In this document: positions 39,658-48,821 of the stretch, piece after piece
Layout of the letters: each line of letters opens with the position of its first letter
How positions within the stretch are numbered: position 1 is the stretch's first letter
NCBI RefSeq assembly: GCF_021277265.1
Contig: NZ_JAJSOH010000007.1
Location: 234,208-298,207 of the forward strand
Origin: Kineosporia rhizophila
Lineage (GTDB): Bacteria; Actinomycetota; Actinomycetes; Actinomycetales; Kineosporiaceae
Length of the DNA: 64,000 nt
Reading direction: 5' to 3'
The notes under the pieces: generated by a model
What the model was told of the DNA's origin: nothing
Database searches by the model: none
Seen by the model: the letters and a program-made list of their open reading frames with translations, nothing else
Position numbers and translations under genes: made by a program

Positions 39658-41262
39658 ATGAAGCAGAAGGACCCGGCGGCCCGTCGCACGCTGTTGCTGG
39701 CCGGGCAGCTGGTGGTGCTGGCCGCCACCGGGCTGGCCGGTGTAATCGTGGTGGGGGCGATCGGGGTGACGGCCTCGGCCCGGCAGGGGCGGGCCGAGGA
39801 CAGCCTGGTGACCGCCGACCGGGCCGCGGCCCTGGCCGAGACCGTCGACGCCCAGCAGGCCCGGCTGCGGGGATCGGTGATGGTCTCGATGGTCTCCGAC
39901 GACGTCGCCGAACGGCAGGCCGCGATCGGGTCGCTCGGCGACGACGCCATCGGCCTGCGCTCGGCCTTGCGCGGCCTGCAGGCCGCAGACGACGAGGCCA
40001 CCCGCCGGCAGGCCGAGGCTCTGCTGGCGCAGACCGAGGAGCTGGTCACCCTCGGCCAGCGCGTGGTCTCCCTGGCCAACCTGACGATCACCGACCCGGG
40101 CCGGGCCGGGGCCCGGGCCGCGATGCCCGGCTTCACCCAGCAGGCCGAGGCGGTGGCCGAGGCGGTTCCGCAGATGCGCGCGGCCGCGGCGCAGGCTCAG
40201 GCCGGCGCCCTGAGTGCCTCCGCCGACGCGCGCCGGTCCGCGCGCTGGCTGATGGGGCTGACCGGGCTGCTGGTCGCACTCGCCCTGGGCGCGGTGGCCG
40301 TGGTCATCGTCCGGCGTCTGCGCCGCCGCCTGAACGCCACCATCGTGCTGCTGGAGAGCGTGGCCGACGGCCGGCTCGACGTGCGCGGTGACACCGGCCG
40401 CGCGGACGAGATCGGGCGCATGGTGCAGGCGCTGAACCGGGCCCTGGACCAGCTGGCCGGTCTCTTCGCCCAGGTGTCCCGGGCCGGGGGCGACATGACC
40501 GCCAGCGCCGGCGAGCTGACCGAGGTCTCGGCCGGGCTGCGCAACCGGGCCACCAGTTCCGCGGCCAAGGCGGCCTCCGGCCGTCAGGCCTCCGAGGAGA
40601 TCGCGGTGACCATCCGCAACGTGGCCAACAGCGGGGCCGAGATGGCGCACGTGATCGGTGAGGTCGCGGTCGCCACCGCCGAGGCCGGGCGGGTCGCCTC
40701 CGAGGCGGTCGGCACGGTCGACGAGGCGGTGCGCACGGTGCAGGGCCTGGCCCAGTCGTCCGCCGAGATCGGCGACATCGTCAAGATCATCACGCTGATC
40801 GCCGACCAGACCAACCTGCTGGCGCTGAACGCCACCATCGAGGCGGCCCGGGCCGGGGAGTTCGGGCGGGGCTTCGCGGTGGTCGCCAACCAGGTCAAGG
40901 AGCTGGCCAACGAGTCGGCGCGGACCTCGGAGGAGATCATCCAGAAGGTGGACGCGGCGCAGCGCGACGCCGGCGCCGCCGGGCAGGCGATCCAGCTGAT
41001 CACCGACGTGGTCGAGCGGATCAGCGCGCTGCAGGACACCATCGCCACCGCCGTGGAGCAGCAGGCAGCGACCACCCAGGAGATGGTGCGCAGCATGGAG
41101 GAGATCGCCTCCGGCTCCAGCGACGTGACCCGCTCGATCGCGGCGATCGCCGACGACGTCAACCAGACCGAGGACGACTCCGGGCGGGCGGCCGCCACGG
41201 CCGAACGGGTCCTGGCCGCAGCCGGGGCGATCGAGACCGGTCTGCGCCGGTTCCGGGTCTGA
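39658..41262 (+). CDS. Methyl-accepting chemotaxis protein
   Basis: A 534-residue chemoreceptor. TM1 is about residues 12-38, a helical extracytoplasmic sensor covers 40-195, TM2 is about 198-218, a HAMP domain follows ([20 protein letters not shown]), then the signalling coiled coil with the hairpin tip [40 protein letters not shown] (cited in part), which binds CheA/CheW. The sensor is a four-helix-bundle type without a PAS or Cache motif that I can recognise. It is 12 bases upstream of a family-3 solute-binding lipoprotein gene, suggesting that the binding protein presents ligand to the receptor. No che genes are in the window. Confidence 0.95.
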   Translation: MKQKDPAARRTLLLAGQLVVLAATGLAGVIVVGAIGVTASARQGRAEDSLVTADRAAALAETVDAQQARLRGSVMVSMVSDDVAERQAAIGSLGDDAIGLRSALRGLQAADDEATRRQAEALLAQTEELVTLGQRVVSLANLTITDPGRAGARAAMPGFTQQAEAVAEAVPQMRAAAAQAQAGALSASADARRSARWLMGLTGLLVALALGAVAVVIVRRLRRRLNATIVLLESVADGRLDVRGDTGRADEIGRMVQALNRALDQLAGLFAQVSRAGGDMTASAGELTEVSAGLRNRATSSAAKAASGRQASEEIAVTIRNVANSGAEMAHVIGEVAVATAEAGRVASEAVGTVDEAVRTVQGLAQSSAEIGDIVKIITLIADQTNLLALNATIEAARAGEFGRGFAVVANQVKELANESARTSEEIIQKVDAAQRDAGAAGQAIQLITDVVERISALQDTIATAVEQQAATTQEMVRSMEEIASGSSDVTRSIAAIADDVNQTEDDSGRAAATAERVLAAAGAIETGLRRFRV

Positions 41263-41274
41263 GGGGGCAGCACG

Positions 41275-42144
41275 ATGCAACGAGGAACACGGGTGCTCGC
41301 GGTCCTGGCCGTCGTCTCTTTCACGGCTCTGGCCGGGTGCAGCGACGACTCCGAGCCGGCCGGGAGCAGCGCGGCGGCCGGTGTGCCGACCGAGAACCTG
41401 AACGTGGTGACCGCGGGGACGCTGACGATCGGCATCGATCCCACCTATCCGCCGATGGAGTTCCAGGAGGGCGGTGAGTTCACCGGGTTCAACGTCGACA
41501 TGACCACCGACCTGGCGGCCCGGCTGGGGCTCACCCCGAAGTTCGTCGAGGTGGCGTTCGGCGATCTGCGCCCGTCGCTGGCCGACCACCGGATCGACCT
41601 GGCCGGCGCCTCGATGACCGACACCGCCGAACGCCAGGAGGAGGTCGACTTCGTCGACTACTTCATCGCCGGCTCCCAGGTCGTCGCGACCCCGCAGGAC
41701 GCCGCCGGCCTGGAGACCGGCGCCGACTGGTGCGGCCGGACGGCGGCGGTGGCGCCGGACACCGTGGACGAGGACGCCGCCGTCGCCCAGTCCGAGGTCT
41801 GCGTCAAGGCCGGGAAACAGCCGGTCAAGATCCTGAACGTGGCCTACGGGGTCAGCCAGACCGAGGTCCTGGCCGGTCGCGCCGACTTCGGCCTCGAGGG
41901 CATGCCGGTGGCGGCGCGGCTGGTGGCGCAGTCCGGGGGAAAGCTGGCCGTGGCCGGGAAGGTGGCTCAGCTGCAGCCGCAGCCCTACGGGTACGCAGTG
42001 GCCAAGGACCGCACCGAGCTGCGCACGGCCGTTCAGCTCGCCCTTCAGCAGGCGATCGCCGACGGCACCTACGATGCGTTGCTGGAGAAGTACGAGGTCT
42101 CCGACGGCGCGCTGAGGACGACGGCGATCAACGGTGGGGCGTGA
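41275..42144 (+). CDS. Family-3 extracellular solute-binding lipoprotein (amino-acid type)
   Basis: A 289-residue lipoprotein: signal peptide with lipobox LAGC (Cys22), then the SBP_bac_3 fold with GTLTIGIDPTYPPMEFQEGGEFTGFNVDMTTDLAARLG (cited in pieces: TIGIDPTYPPMEF, GFNVDMTTDLAA), LRPSLADHRIDLAGASMTDTAERQ and QPYGYAVAKDRTEL. Such proteins bind polar amino acids or opines. AGGGGGC precedes the ATG, 12 bases after the chemoreceptor stop. No cognate permease or ATPase genes follow, so here it probably serves the chemoreceptor; the ligand is unknown but the hydroxyproline operon starts 185 bases downstream. Confidence 0.93.
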   Translation: MQRGTRVLAVLAVVSFTALAGCSDDSEPAGSSAAAGVPTENLNVVTAGTLTIGIDPTYPPMEFQEGGEFTGFNVDMTTDLAARLGLTPKFVEVAFGDLRPSLADHRIDLAGASMTDTAERQEEVDFVDYFIAGSQVVATPQDAAGLETGADWCGRTAAVAPDTVDEDAAVAQSEVCVKAGKQPVKILNVAYGVSQTEVLAGRADFGLEGMPVAARLVAQSGGKLAVAGKVAQLQPQPYGYAVAKDRTELRTAVQLALQQAIADGTYDALLEKYEVSDGALRTTAINGGA

Positions 42145-42155
42145 TCTCCGTACCT

Positions 42156-42172
42156 AGTGACATGGCACTGAG
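42156..42172. promoter_or_regulatory. Repeated motif, copy 1 (AGTGACATGGCACTGAG)
   Basis: This 17-mer starts 12 bases after the binding-protein stop and 174 bases before the hydroxyproline operon. An almost identical copy (one base different) follows the gntR stop at 49488. AGTG and CACT make a partial palindrome. A TTAGGC-CTC-GCCTAA hairpin follows at about 42181-42195. It could be a shared operator or part of a 3'-end element. Confidence 0.45.
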
Positions 42173-42329
42173 GGCGAGATTAGGCCTCGCCTAAGCGACC
42201 CGGCGCCCCGCTGTCAAGGTGCCCGTCATTGCTACACGCTTGTTAATTGTTGTTCTGTGGGGACATTCGCCAGTGGCCCGGTTGGTCCGGCCCCTTCCGT
42301 TGCGGATAGCCCTGTGCAATATTACTGAT

Positions 42330-43514
42330 GTGGCTGAGCAAGGGCGCGTCATCGTGATCGGAGCGGGGATCGTCGGCGCCGCGATCGCGCGTTCCCTGGT
42401 CCGCTCGGGGACCGAGGTCGTGGTGCTGGACCGGGGCCCCTCGGCCGGCGGCACCTCTTCCGGGGGTGAGGGCAACCTCTTGGTCTCGGACAAGGGGCCA
42501 GGCCCCGAGCTGGAGCTGATGCAGCGCTCGATCCAGCTGTGGAGCGAGATCGGGCCGCAACTGCGCGACGAGCTGCCGGCCGGCTTCCCCGGCCTGGAGC
42601 TGGAGCACAAGGGCGGGCTGGTGGTCGCGACCACCGAGGCCGGTGCCGTCGGGCTGGGGCGGTTCGCCGTGCAGCAGCGCACTGCCGGTGTGGTGGCCGA
42701 GGAGGTGGGAGCCGACCGGGTGCGTGAACTCGAGCCCGATCTGACCCGCAACTTCGTCACCGCCGTCCTCTATCCGCAGGATGCCCAGGTTCAGCCCGTG
42801 GTGGCGACCGAGTCGCTGCTCGCTTCGGCCCGCCAGAAGGGCGCCCAGGTACGCCAGGGGGTGGAGGTGCTCGGTCCGGTGCTGAGCAAGGGCCGGCTCA
42901 CCGGGGTGCGCACGAGCGACGGGGTGGTGAACGGCGACGCTGTAGTGGTCGCCGCCGGACCCTGGTCGGGTCAGGTCGCGGCCGCTCTGGGGGCTCCGGT
43001 GCCGGTGAAGCCGCGCCGGGGAACGGTTCTGGTGACCACCCGGATGCCGCAGCGGGTCTGGCACAAGGTCTACGACGCCGACTATGTGGGCGCCGTCGGC
43101 TCCGGTGCCGCCGACCTGCAGGTCTCCAGCGTGGTGGAGTCCACTGCGGCCGGGACCGTCCTGATCGGGTCGTCCCGTGAACAGCGGGGTTTCGACGACC
43201 GGATCGAGGCGCGGGTGCTGGCCGCGCTGGCCGCCAAGGCGCTGCTGCTGTTCCCCTTCCTCAAAGACGTTGCGGTGATGCGGGCCTACGGCGGTTTCCG
43301 GCCGTTCATGCCCGACCATCTGCCGCTGATCGGCCCCGACCCGCGCCTGGCCGGCCTGTGGCACGCCACCGGGCACGAGGGCGCCGGCATCGGGCTGAGC
43401 CTGGGCACCGCCGAGGTGCTCTCCCAGCACCTGCTCGGCGCCGCCCCGGCCGCCGAGAACCCTTTCCGTGTAGACCGTCCCAGTCTTCGGCCCCACCTGG
43501 AGGATGCCGCGTGA
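42330..43514 (+). CDS. D-hydroxyproline dehydrogenase, FAD-dependent DadA-type catalytic subunit
   Basis: A 394-residue FAD enzyme of the DAO/sarcosine-oxidase-like family. It begins with the ADP-binding VIVIGAGIVGAAIARSLVRSGTEVVVLDRG (cited in part), has ATGHEGAGIGLSLGTAEVLSQ near the C-terminus closing the flavin site, and a substrate loop HDGGLV-like region LEHKGGLVVATTEAG. Next to a small 2Fe-2S protein and a second FAD protein, it fits the catalytic subunit of the heteromeric cis-4-hydroxy-D-proline dehydrogenase (HcnABC-like) of hydroxyproline catabolism. The GTG at 42330 is about seven bases after CAATAT, so the operon mRNA may be leaderless; overlap with the next start is four bases. 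Confidence 0.88.
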   Translation: MAEQGRVIVIGAGIVGAAIARSLVRSGTEVVVLDRGPSAGGTSSGGEGNLLVSDKGPGPELELMQRSIQLWSEIGPQLRDELPAGFPGLELEHKGGLVVATTEAGAVGLGRFAVQQRTAGVVAEEVGADRVRELEPDLTRNFVTAVLYPQDAQVQPVVATESLLASARQKGAQVRQGVEVLGPVLSKGRLTGVRTSDGVVNGDAVVVAAGPWSGQVAAALGAPVPVKPRRGTVLVTTRMPQRVWHKVYDADYVGAVGSGAADLQVSSVVESTAAGTVLIGSSREQRGFDDRIEARVLAALAAKALLLFPFLKDVAVMRAYGGFRPFMPDHLPLIGPDPRLAGLWHATGHEGAGIGLSLGTAEVLSQHLLGAAPAAENPFRVDRPSLRPHLEDAA

Positions 43515-43834
43515 GAGGCCCCCGCCGGCTCCCCGCCGAGCAGGATCCGGTGCGTCCGAAGGAGTCCGCTCCGCTCAGCATCACCCTCGACGGCGAGCCG
43601 GTCAGTGGCCTGCAGGGGCAGACCATCGCCGGGGTACTGATGGGCTCGGGACGCCTGTCCTGGCGCCGCAGCCCGCGCACCGGCCGCCCGCGCGGGGTGT
43701 TCTGCGGCATCGGCGTCTGCTTCGACTGCCTGGTCACCGTGAACGACGTGCCCGACGTGCGGGCCTGTCAGCGCCGCGCCGGTGAGGGCGACGTGGTGAC
43801 CAGCCAGAGCCCGCAGGAGCCGTCCCATGACTGA
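43511..43834 (+). CDS. 2Fe-2S subunit of the D-hydroxyproline dehydrogenase
   Basis: A 107-residue ferredoxin-like protein with Cys65-x4-Cys70-x2-Cys73 (GVFCGIGVCFDCLV) and Cys86 (VRACQRR), the plant-type 2Fe-2S ligand set, after a beta-grasp start (ITLDGEPVSGLQGQTIAGVLM). It corresponds to the HcnA-like small subunit, relaying electrons between the two FAD subunits. Its GTG overlaps the upstream stop (GTGA) and its stop overlaps the next start (ATGA-type, eight bases), so the three subunits are translationally coupled. Confidence 0.9.
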   Translation: MRGPRRLPAEQDPVRPKESAPLSITLDGEPVSGLQGQTIAGVLMGSGRLSWRRSPRTGRPRGVFCGIGVCFDCLVTVNDVPDVRACQRRAGEGDVVTSQSPQEPSHD

Positions 43835-45263
43835 GAAGGTCCTGATCATCGGAGGCGGCCCGGCCGGTATGGCGGCCGCGCATGCTGCCCTGGCCGGTGG
43901 TGCCGAGGTCACCCTGCTGGAAGCCGGCGACGCCCTGGGTGGGCAGTTCTGGCGGCACCTGCCCGAAGCGCGCAGCGGGGCCGCCGAGCACCGGCTCCAC
44001 CACAAGTGGGAGCTCTTCCATGAGTTGCAGCGTGAACTGCTCGAGAACCCAAGCTGTGAGGTCGTTCTCGGCGCCCACGTCTGGTCGGTCGAGCGCCCCG
44101 AGGGCAGCGCCGCCCCGGCCGTGCACGTCATGGTCGGTCCGGCCGACGGCACCGACCGTGAGCCGCGCACCTACCGGCCCGACCATCTCGTCCTGGCCAC
44201 CGGCGGTCAGGAACGCACCCTGCCCTTCCCGGGCTGGGACCTGCCCGGGGTGTTCACCGCCGGTGCCGCCCAGGCCCTGGCCAAGGGCGAGCGGGTGGCC
44301 GTGGGCCGCCGGGTGCTGGTCGCCGGCGCCGGGCCGTTCCTGCTGCCGGTGGTCACCAGCCTGATCCACACCGGCGCCACCGTGGTCGGCGTCGCCGAGG
44401 CCTCCGGCTGGAGAACCCTGGGCCGAGGCTGGCTCTCGAAGCCCTGGGAACTGGCCGCCACCCGTTCCAAGGCCGGAGAACTCACCGGCTACGTGAGTGC
44501 CCTGGCCCGCCACCGGGTGCCTTACCACGCAGCCACCACGGTGGTCGCGGCGCACGGCCAGGAGCAGGTCGAGGCGGTCACCCTGGCCCGGCTCGACGCC
44601 GACTGGAACCCGGTGCCGGGCACCGAGCGCCGGGTGGAGGTCGACGCGGTCTGCGTGAGCCACGGCTTCGTCGCCCGCACCGAACTGGCTCTCAGCATCG
44701 GTTGCGCGGTCGGTGAAAGCGGTTTCGTGCAGACCGATCCCGAACAGAGGACGTCGGTGGCCGGGGTCTTCTGCGTCGGTGAACTCACCGGCATCGGGGG
44801 AGTCGACCTGGCTCTGGCCGAGGGTGAGATCGCCGGTACCGTGGCCGCCGGGGGTGAGCCGGACCCGGCGGTCGTGCGCTCCCGCAACGACTTCCGGGCC
44901 TTCGCCGACCGGTTGCAGGCGGCCCACGGCATCCGGCCGGGCTGGCAGAGCTGGCCCGACCCGGAGACCACGCTGTGCCGCTGCGAGGACGTCACCGTCG
45001 GCCAGGTACGCGACGTGGCCGCGGCCACCCAGGCCCGGGGCCTGCGCTCGCTGAAACTCACCACCCGGGTCGGTCTCGGGCCCTGCCAGGGCCGCACCTG
45101 CGGCCGTAACGCCGAGGAGATCCTGGCGGCGGCCGCCGGCCCGGAGGGGCTCCTCGAGAGCGGACGCACCGCGAACCGTCCGATCGCCGTCCCGGTCCGG
45201 CTCGGCGAGCTGGCCAGCTCCCAGAACTCCCAGAACCACTCCCACCGAGAGGAACACCCATGA
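43827..45263 (+). CDS. D-hydroxyproline dehydrogenase, FAD/NAD-binding subunit with BFD-like 2Fe-2S domain
   Basis: A 478-residue protein. Residues 5-40 bind FAD (VLIIGGGPAGMAAAHAAL), a second dinucleotide fold lies near residue 155 (GRRVLVAGAGPFLLPVVTSL), and the C-terminal 75 residues hold a BFD-like 2Fe-2S site with TTLCRCEDVTVGQVRD and LGPCQGRTCG (four Cys). This is the HcnB-like subunit of amino-acid dehydrogenases. It is coupled to the 2Fe-2S gene upstream and overlaps the deaminase gene by four bases. Confidence 0.9.
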   Translation: MTEKVLIIGGGPAGMAAAHAALAGGAEVTLLEAGDALGGQFWRHLPEARSGAAEHRLHHKWELFHELQRELLENPSCEVVLGAHVWSVERPEGSAAPAVHVMVGPADGTDREPRTYRPDHLVLATGGQERTLPFPGWDLPGVFTAGAAQALAKGERVAVGRRVLVAGAGPFLLPVVTSLIHTGATVVGVAEASGWRTLGRGWLSKPWELAATRSKAGELTGYVSALARHRVPYHAATTVVAAHGQEQVEAVTLARLDADWNPVPGTERRVEVDAVCVSHGFVARTELALSIGCAVGESGFVQTDPEQRTSVAGVFCVGELTGIGGVDLALAEGEIAGTVAAGGEPDPAVVRSRNDFRAFADRLQAAHGIRPGWQSWPDPETTLCRCEDVTVGQVRDVAAATQARGLRSLKLTTRVGLGPCQGRTCGRNAEEILAAAAGPEGLLESGRTANRPIAVPVRLGELASSQNSQNHSHREEHP

Positions 45264-46195
45264 GCACCGCCGAACCGATCAACCTGCGCGGCGTCATCGT
45301 CGCCACCGCCCTGCCGTACAAGGAGAACCCCTCCGCCCCGGCCGGTCTCGAGGTCGACTACGACAAGTTCGCCGAGCACTGCGACTGGCTGATCAGCAAC
45401 GGCTGCCGCGGCGTGGGCCCGAACGGCTCGCTGGGGGAGTACTCCTCGCTGACCGACGCCGAGCGCCGCAAGGTCATCCAGGTCGCGGTCGAGGCCGTGG
45501 GCGGGCGCGGCGTGGTCGTGGCCGGCGTGCACGGCCCGGGCTGGCACCAGGCCAAGCACTGGGCCGAGCTGGCCGCCGAGGACGGCGCCGACGGTGTGCT
45601 GTCGCTGCCGCCGACCATGTACCGGGCCTCGAACTCGCAGGTGATCGAGCACTTCGAGAAGATCGCCGAGGTCGGCCTGCCGGTGATGATCTACAACAAC
45701 CCGATCGACACCAAGGTCGACCTGGTGCCCTCGCTGGTGGCCGAGATCGCCCAGATCCCGAACATCTCGGCGATCAAGGAGTTCAGCGGCGACGTGCGGC
45801 GGATGTTCGAGATCTCCGAGCTGTGCGACATCGACGTCATCGCCGGCGCCGACGACGTGCTGTTCGAGCTGATGGTCGACGGTGCCGTGGGCTGGTTCGC
45901 GGGCTTCCCCAACACCTTCCCGCGCGAGTCGGTGGAGATCTACGACCACATGGTGGCCGGCCGGGTGGCCGAGGCCCGTGAGCTGTACAAGCACCTGGTC
46001 GCGGTGTTCCGCTGGGACTCGCGCACCGAGTTCGTGCAGGCGATCAAGCTGGGCATGGAGATGGTCGGCCGTTACGGTGGCCCCTGCCGCCCGCCGCGCG
46101 GTCCGCTCACCGCCGAGCACACCGCGCAGGTGCGCGCCGACATGGAGCGGGCGATCAAGGGCCTGGAGTCGCTGAAGGCCACCGCCTCCGTCTGA
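45260..46195 (+). CDS. DapA-family 1-pyrroline-4-hydroxy-2-carboxylate deaminase
   Basis: A 311-residue class I aldolase-type barrel. The Schiff-base Lys173 is in ISAIKEFSGD and the proton-relay Tyr145 in VMIYNNP; GVGPNGSLGEYSSLTDAERR is the family loop. In hydroxyproline catabolism this family member converts the dehydrogenase product, 1-pyrroline-4-hydroxy-2-carboxylate, to alpha-ketoglutarate semialdehyde plus ammonia. A dihydrodipicolinate synthase proper is less likely given the operon. The ATG overlaps the upstream stop (ATGA). Confidence 0.88.
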   Translation: MSTAEPINLRGVIVATALPYKENPSAPAGLEVDYDKFAEHCDWLISNGCRGVGPNGSLGEYSSLTDAERRKVIQVAVEAVGGRGVVVAGVHGPGWHQAKHWAELAAEDGADGVLSLPPTMYRASNSQVIEHFEKIAEVGLPVMIYNNPIDTKVDLVPSLVAEIAQIPNISAIKEFSGDVRRMFEISELCDIDVIAGADDVLFELMVDGAVGWFAGFPNTFPRESVEIYDHMVAGRVAEARELYKHLVAVFRWDSRTEFVQAIKLGMEMVGRYGGPCRPPRGPLTAEHTAQVRADMERAIKGLESLKATASV

Positions 46196-46210
46196 GAAGA
46201 GGGTCTCCGA

Positions 46211-47212
46211 ATGCGTTCCACGAGGCTGTTCTCCGCGGTTGACTCGCACACCGAGGGCATGCCGACGCGCGTGGTCACCGGTGGGGTCGGGGTCATCCCG
46301 GGCGCCACCATGAACGAGCGGCGGCTGCACTTCATCGCCGAGATGGACCACGTCCGCCGGTTGCTGGTGAACGAGCCTCGTGGGCACGCGGCGATGAGCG
46401 GGGCGATCCTGCAGCCGCCGACCCGTCCCGACGCCGACTTCGGGGTGCTCTACATCGAGGTCTCGGGCTGCCTGCCGATGTGCGGGCACGGCACCATCGG
46501 GGTGGCCACCGTGCTGGTCGAGACCGGGATGGTGGCGGTCACCGAACCGGTCACCACGATCCGGCTGGACACACCGGCCGGGCTGGTGGTGGCCCAGGTG
46601 GCGGTGAAGGACGGGCACGCCGAGTCGGTCACGCTGGAGAACGTGCCCTCCTACTGCGAGCGGCTCGACGCCACGATCGAGGTGCCCGGTCTGGGCACCG
46701 TGCCCTACAGCCTGGCCTTCGGCGGGAACTTCTACGCCATGGTCGATCTGGAGGCCGTCGGGCTGCCCTTCGACCGTTCCCGGCAGGAGGAGATCCTGCG
46801 GGCCGGTCTGGCCGTCATGGACGCGATCAACACCCAGGACCCGCCCAAGCACCCGACCATCGAGGGTGTCGACCACTGCCACCATGTGGAGTTCATCGCC
46901 CCCGGTTCCGACGCCGGGCTCTCCCGGCACGCGATGGCCATCCATCCGGGCTGGTTCGACCGCTCGCCCTGCGGCACCGGCACCTCGGCCCGGATGGCCG
47001 AACTGCACGCCCGCGGTGAGCTGCCGCTGGGGCAGGACTTCGTCAACGAGTCGTTCATCGGCAGCCGGTTCGTCGGCCGGCTGGTGGGCGAGACCACCGT
47101 CGGCGGTCACGCCGCGGTCCTGCCCACGATCACCGGGCGGGCCTGGGTCACCGGGATCGGGCAGTACCTGCTGGACCCGAGCGACCCCTATCCGGAAGGG
47201 TTCTCCTTCTGA
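46211..47212 (+). CDS. 4-hydroxyproline 2-epimerase (proline racemase family)
   Basis: A 333-residue member of the proline racemase family. Both catalytic cysteines are present: Cys91 in LPMCGHGTIG and Cys254 in DRSPCGTGTSARMA, which separates it from the trans-3-hydroxyproline dehydratases, where one Cys is replaced. The start MRSTRLFSAVDSHTEGMPTRVV is typical. It interconverts trans-4-hydroxy-L-proline and cis-4-hydroxy-D-proline, feeding the dehydrogenase encoded upstream. It lies 15 bases after the deaminase gene, with AGAGGG as ribosome site. Confidence 0.93.
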   Translation: MRSTRLFSAVDSHTEGMPTRVVTGGVGVIPGATMNERRLHFIAEMDHVRRLLVNEPRGHAAMSGAILQPPTRPDADFGVLYIEVSGCLPMCGHGTIGVATVLVETGMVAVTEPVTTIRLDTPAGLVVAQVAVKDGHAESVTLENVPSYCERLDATIEVPGLGTVPYSLAFGGNFYAMVDLEAVGLPFDRSRQEEILRAGLAVMDAINTQDPPKHPTIEGVDHCHHVEFIAPGSDAGLSRHAMAIHPGWFDRSPCGTGTSARMAELHARGELPLGQDFVNESFIGSRFVGRLVGETTVGGHAAVLPTITGRAWVTGIGQYLLDPSDPYPEGFSF

Positions 47213-47235
47213 ACCCCCACTCAAGGAACCGAGAG

Positions 47236-48642
47236 ATGACGACGGACGCAGACCTGGAGCAGATCCTCACCGCCGCGGCCGCGGTCCCGCTGACCGGGCC
47301 TTCCGCCCCGGCGCCGGGGCAGCGCGCGGACTGGCTGGACGCGGTGGCTGCCGCTCTGGACGCGGCGGCCGACGAGCTGGTGCCGCTGGCGCAGAGCGAG
47401 TCGCACCTGCCCACCGCCCGGCTGAACGGTGAGCTGAAGCGCACCACGTTCCAGGCCCGGCTGTTCGCCACCGCGCTGCGCGAGGGCACGGTGATCCCGG
47501 CCCAGATCGACCCGCCGGTGGCGGACTGGGGCAGTGGCCCGCGTCCGGACCTGCGGCGCACGGTGGTCCCGCTGGGGCCGGTGCTGGTGTTCGCGGCCAG
47601 CAACTTCCCCTTCGCGTTCAGCGTGTTCGGCGGCGACACGGTCTCGGCCCTGGCGGCCGGCTGCCCGGTGGTGGTCAAGGCCCACCCGGGGCACCCGGAG
47701 CTGTCGCGGCGCACGGCGGCGCTGGTTTCGCAGGCGCTGGCCGACGCGGGCGCGCCGGCGGGTGTTTTCGCGCTGATTGAGGACGTGGAGCCCTCCTTGA
47801 GCGCGTTGCGGGACTCCCGTATCAAGGCAGTTGGGTTCACCGGTTCCACTGCTGGGGGCCGCGCCCTGCACGACATCGCGCTCTCGCGCGAGGAGCCGAT
47901 CCCGTTCTACGGCGAGCTGGGCAGTGTGAACCCGGTGGTCGTCACGGCCGAGGGCTGGAGCCAGCGTTCGGCCGAGATCACCTCCGGCTGGCTGGAGTCG
48001 CTCCTGCTGGGGTCCGGGCAGTTCTGCACGAACCCGGGGCTGGTGTTCGTGCCGGACGCGCAGGCGTTCCTGGCCGACCTCGAGCTGCCGGCGCCCGGCA
48101 CGATGCTGAACCCCGCTCTGGAGAAGGGTTTCCAGAAGTCGGTCGAGGTGATGGCCGGTCTGCCCGGGGTGGAGCAGGTGCAGGCCGGGCCGGCCAACCC
48201 CGAGGGGGTGACGGCGAAGGTCTTCCGGAGCACCCTGGCCGAGGTCGCGGCCTCGCCGCAGGCTCTGGAGGAGGAGATGTTCGGGCCGGCCGGGCTGGTG
48301 GTCGAGTACGGCGACCAGGCCGAACTGCTGAACGTTCTGCAGACGCTGCCCGGCCAGCTCACCGGCACGGTGCAGGGCACCAGCGAGGGCACCGAGGCAG
48401 CAGATCTGGTGGCCGTGCTGAGCGCCCGCACCGGAAGGGTGCTGTACAACCAGTGGCCGACCGGGGTCAGCGTCACCGCGGCGCAGCAGCACGGCGGCCC
48501 CTACCCGGCCACCACCAGCCCGCTGACCACCTCGGTGGGTCTGGCCGCGATCGAGCGCTTCCAGCGTCCGGTCGCCTTCCAGGGCCTGCCCGAGGCCCTG
48601 CTGCCGGCCGAGCTGCGCACCGCGGGGCCGGACGCCGGCTGA
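47236..48642 (+). CDS. Alpha-ketoglutarate semialdehyde dehydrogenase (NADP-type ALDH)
   Basis: A 468-residue aldehyde dehydrogenase with catalytic Cys264 (GSGQFCTNPGLV) and Glu227 (FYGELGSVNP), and cofactor-side FAASNFPFAFSVFGGDTVSALAAGCPVVVKAHPGHP (cited in part), the pattern of KGSADH enzymes that lack the usual LGGNxP. It oxidises 2,5-dioxopentanoate to alpha-ketoglutarate, the last step of the pathway. It follows the epimerase by 23 bases with AAGGAACCG before the ATG. Confidence 0.92.
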   Translation: MTTDADLEQILTAAAAVPLTGPSAPAPGQRADWLDAVAAALDAAADELVPLAQSESHLPTARLNGELKRTTFQARLFATALREGTVIPAQIDPPVADWGSGPRPDLRRTVVPLGPVLVFAASNFPFAFSVFGGDTVSALAAGCPVVVKAHPGHPELSRRTAALVSQALADAGAPAGVFALIEDVEPSLSALRDSRIKAVGFTGSTAGGRALHDIALSREEPIPFYGELGSVNPVVVTAEGWSQRSAEITSGWLESLLLGSGQFCTNPGLVFVPDAQAFLADLELPAPGTMLNPALEKGFQKSVEVMAGLPGVEQVQAGPANPEGVTAKVFRSTLAEVAASPQALEEEMFGPAGLVVEYGDQAELLNVLQTLPGQLTGTVQGTSEGTEAADLVAVLSARTGRVLYNQWPTGVSVTAAQQHGGPYPATTSPLTTSVGLAAIERFQRPVAFQGLPEALLPAELRTAGPDAG

Positions 48643-48821
48643 CGCCATCGGAGGCCACCTGACGCAGAGCCCGCGGTCGGGATGTGCCTGCGCGGGGGGA
48701 CGGCCGGCTCGGTGTGCGTGATCGCGGGCCGGCCAGGGTGGGCGCGGCCAGGCTCTACTGTGGACCGCGCACAGGCATGCGCGCCTGCCCGTTCGGCAGG
48801 TGCGCCGAGGAGGTAGGGGCA

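Noticed and set aside
42178..42197. Possible DtxR/IdeR iron box TTAGGC-CTC-GCCTAA
   Set aside because: The arms are too close (15 bp in total rather than 19) and it lies in a 3' region after the binding-protein gene, so a simple hairpin is as likely.
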